This document shows positions 14,697 through 16,043 of a stretch of DNA of 16,043 nucleotides, in pieces. A model generated the notes under the pieces. It saw only the letters and a program-made list of their open reading frames with translations, did not search any database and was not told the DNA's origin. The DNA is taken from positions 1-16,043 of the forward strand of contig CAZUMW010000068.1 of NCBI GenBank assembly GCA_964621615.1. Direction: 5' to 3'. The stretch is from CAZUMW01 sp964621615 (GTDB lineage: Bacteria > Desulfobacterota > WTBG01 > CAIYCZ01 > CAIRTM01). Made by a program: the position numbers and the translations under genes. The stretch's first letter is position 1, and the number at the start of each line of letters is the position of its first letter.

Positions 14697-16043
14697 TAAA
14701 TTATCGTCGAAAAGTGGTTTTAATGTATGTATTATGGGCGCCTCTTTGAATACTGGTAATAGGGGTGTTTCTGCTTTATGTGCATCCATTGTTGGTTTGA
14801 TTCTTGAAAGAGTTCCACATGCCGAGATATTTCTATTAATTGGAAACCGGGACTCTAAGCCCCAAGAATTGAGATTGGCAAGATCTGGCACCAGTTTGCA
14901 TGTTGTCAATTATCGTCTTTCTCCCAAGGCAAGTTATAAAGAGCATTTATTTGTTATTTTTTTCATGGCATTCCTATACCGTGTTTCCCCAATAAAATTA
15001 GTACGCAAGGTCATTGTTGATAAGATCCCATTTTTGCAGACCTTAAAGAGAGCTGATTTGGTGGGTGAAATACGTGGCGGCGACAGCTTTAGTGATATCT
15101 ATGGGCTGAGACGATTTGTTTTCGGTTGTGTTCCGGTATTAATTGCTTTACTGCTTGGCAAAAAAATTGTGCTGCTGCCGCAGACATATGGACCTTATAA
15201 CACATTGTTTTCTAAGTTATTAGCACATTTTATTATCAAGCGTTCAGCGCTGGTTTTTTGTCGTTACCGTGAGGGCGTGTATTTTATTAAAAAATTTGTT
15301 AAGCATATATCCCCTGAAAAAATACATTTTTGTCCCGATGTTGCTTTTACCCTGGATGCTGTTGCGCCTGAACATATTATTATTGAACCGCATAGTGACG
15401 ACATTAGTAAGGGGCAAGCGTTGATAGGTGTTAATATTAACGGTTTGATGTACAACGGCGGATACTCAGGGGGTAACATGTTTGGGTTAAAAGTCGATTA
15501 TAAACAATTTATTAAACATCTGCTGTGTTCTCTGCTTGAAAAGACGGAGGCTAATATTCTGCTTGTGCCGCATACCTTCGGTCGACCTGGAAATATAAAT
15601 AGCGATCCGGATGCTTCAAGAGAAGTAATATGCTCACTGGGGAAAAAGGCTAATGGCCGTGTTTTCTTAGTTGCTCAAGAATACGGTCAGTCAGAGATTA
15701 AGAATATTATAGGGATGTGTGATTTTTTTATTGGTTCGAGAATGCATGCGTGTATAGCCGCACTTTCTCAGGGTATACCGACAGTTGGTATCGCGTACAG
15801 CCATAAGTTTATCGGCGTTTTTGATTCTATTGGATCAGCTGAGTTAGTAATGGATGCGCGTTATCTAAAAGAATCTGATATTATTAGTAATACAATAGAA
15901 TTATATAACAAAAGAGATGTTATTCATATTGCTTTAGAGCAAAAAATTAGTCATGCTAAAAAAATTATTGGTGATAATTTTGATAAAATGTTTATCAAAA
16001 ATCACGCTGAAGACTCCGGGCGTAAGCCCGGAGATGAAAGCGT
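14686..16043 (+). CDS. Polysaccharide pyruvyl transferase family protein (runs off the window)
   Basis: The frame is open from ATG 14686 to the window end (452 codons and two bases), with no stop seen. Family motifs: N-terminal GASLNTGNRGVSALCASIV, GEIRGGDSFSDIYG, LLPQTYGPY, and the C-terminal SRMHACIAALSQGIPTVGIA followed by SHKFIGVF, as in WcaK/CsaB-type enzymes. The family transfers pyruvate from phosphoenolpyruvate to a sugar hydroxyl pair as a ketal, or acts as a related transferase. The protein is GT-B-like and cytoplasmic. It starts 11 bp before the flippase stop, suggesting translational coupling. The end of the frame (EDSGRKPGDES) contains a perfect stem-loop and may be near the C-terminus. 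Confidence 0.88.
   Translation, partial: MGHNKLSSKSGFNVCIMGASLNTGNRGVSALCASIVGLILERVPHAEIFLLIGNRDSKPQELRLARSGTSLHVVNYRLSPKASYKEHLFVIFFMAFLYRVSPIKLVRKVIVDKIPFLQTLKRADLVGEIRGGDSFSDIYGLRRFVFGCVPVLIALLLGKKIVLLPQTYGPYNTLFSKLLAHFIIKRSALVFCRYREGVYFIKKFVKHISPEKIHFCPDVAFTLDAVAPEHIIIEPHSDDISKGQALIGVNINGLMYNGGYSGGNMFGLKVDYKQFIKHLLCSLLEKTEANILLVPHTFGRPGNINSDPDASREVICSLGKKANGRVFLVAQEYGQSEIKNIIGMCDFFIGSRMHACIAALSQGIPTVGIAYSHKFIGVFDSIGSAELVMDARYLKESDIISNTIELYNKRDVIHIALEQKISHAKKIIGDNFDKMFIKNHAEDSGRKPGDES

Overview
This window looks like an accessory region of a Gram-negative bacterial chromosome. An AT-rich surface-polysaccharide gene cluster is flanked and split by decayed insertion sequences and a group II intron remnant. 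The lineage cannot be fixed from the sequence. The mix of IS1380, IS256 and IS3 elements, a group II intron, and a secreted beta-helix protein with a Thr-rich linker would fit an anaerobic or sediment bacterium such as a Desulfobacterota member, but that is inference.

Layout. (1) 1-238: the 3' end of an IS256-family element, pointing right. (2) 239-~3180: an IS1380-family element on the minus strand. It is truncated at its 3' end by the IS256 end, frameshifted by a perfect 61-bp tandem duplication, and split by an IS3-family element (~1170-2830) whose two reading frames look intact. (3) 3230-10407: six rightward glycan genes: a GT2 glycosyltransferase, an unknown alpha-helical (possibly six-hairpin-like) protein, an AAC(3)-type N-acetyltransferase, a short-chain dehydrogenase, an AsnB-type amidotransferase and a DUF354 GT-B-like protein. 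(4) ~10460-11575: a nest of mobile-element pieces. A second IS3-family element keeps both ends. Its inside holds an inverted IS256 3' end, a 59-bp solo left end of the first IS3 element, and the 3' part of a group II intron (maturase tail, domain V, domain VI). (5) 11589-12941: a leftward secreted beta-helix protein ending about 10 bp from the second IS3 element. (6) 13215-16043: a rightward Wzx-type flippase and, overlapping it by 11 bp, a polysaccharide pyruvyl transferase that runs off the window.

How the genes may work together (inference): the dehydrogenase, amidotransferase and acetyltransferase would make or modify a nucleotide-activated amino or acylamino sugar. The GT2 and DUF354 proteins would transfer sugars, the pyruvyl transferase would add ketal pyruvate, and the flippase would move the lipid-linked unit across the inner membrane. 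No polymerase, priming transferase or chain-length regulator is visible, so the cluster continues outside the window or was rearranged by the mobile elements. I found no CRISPR array, tRNA or rRNA. The most unusual structures are the stacked mobile-element junctions, the 61-bp frameshifting duplication, the long domain VI of the intron remnant, and the alpha-helical protein coupled to the GT2.
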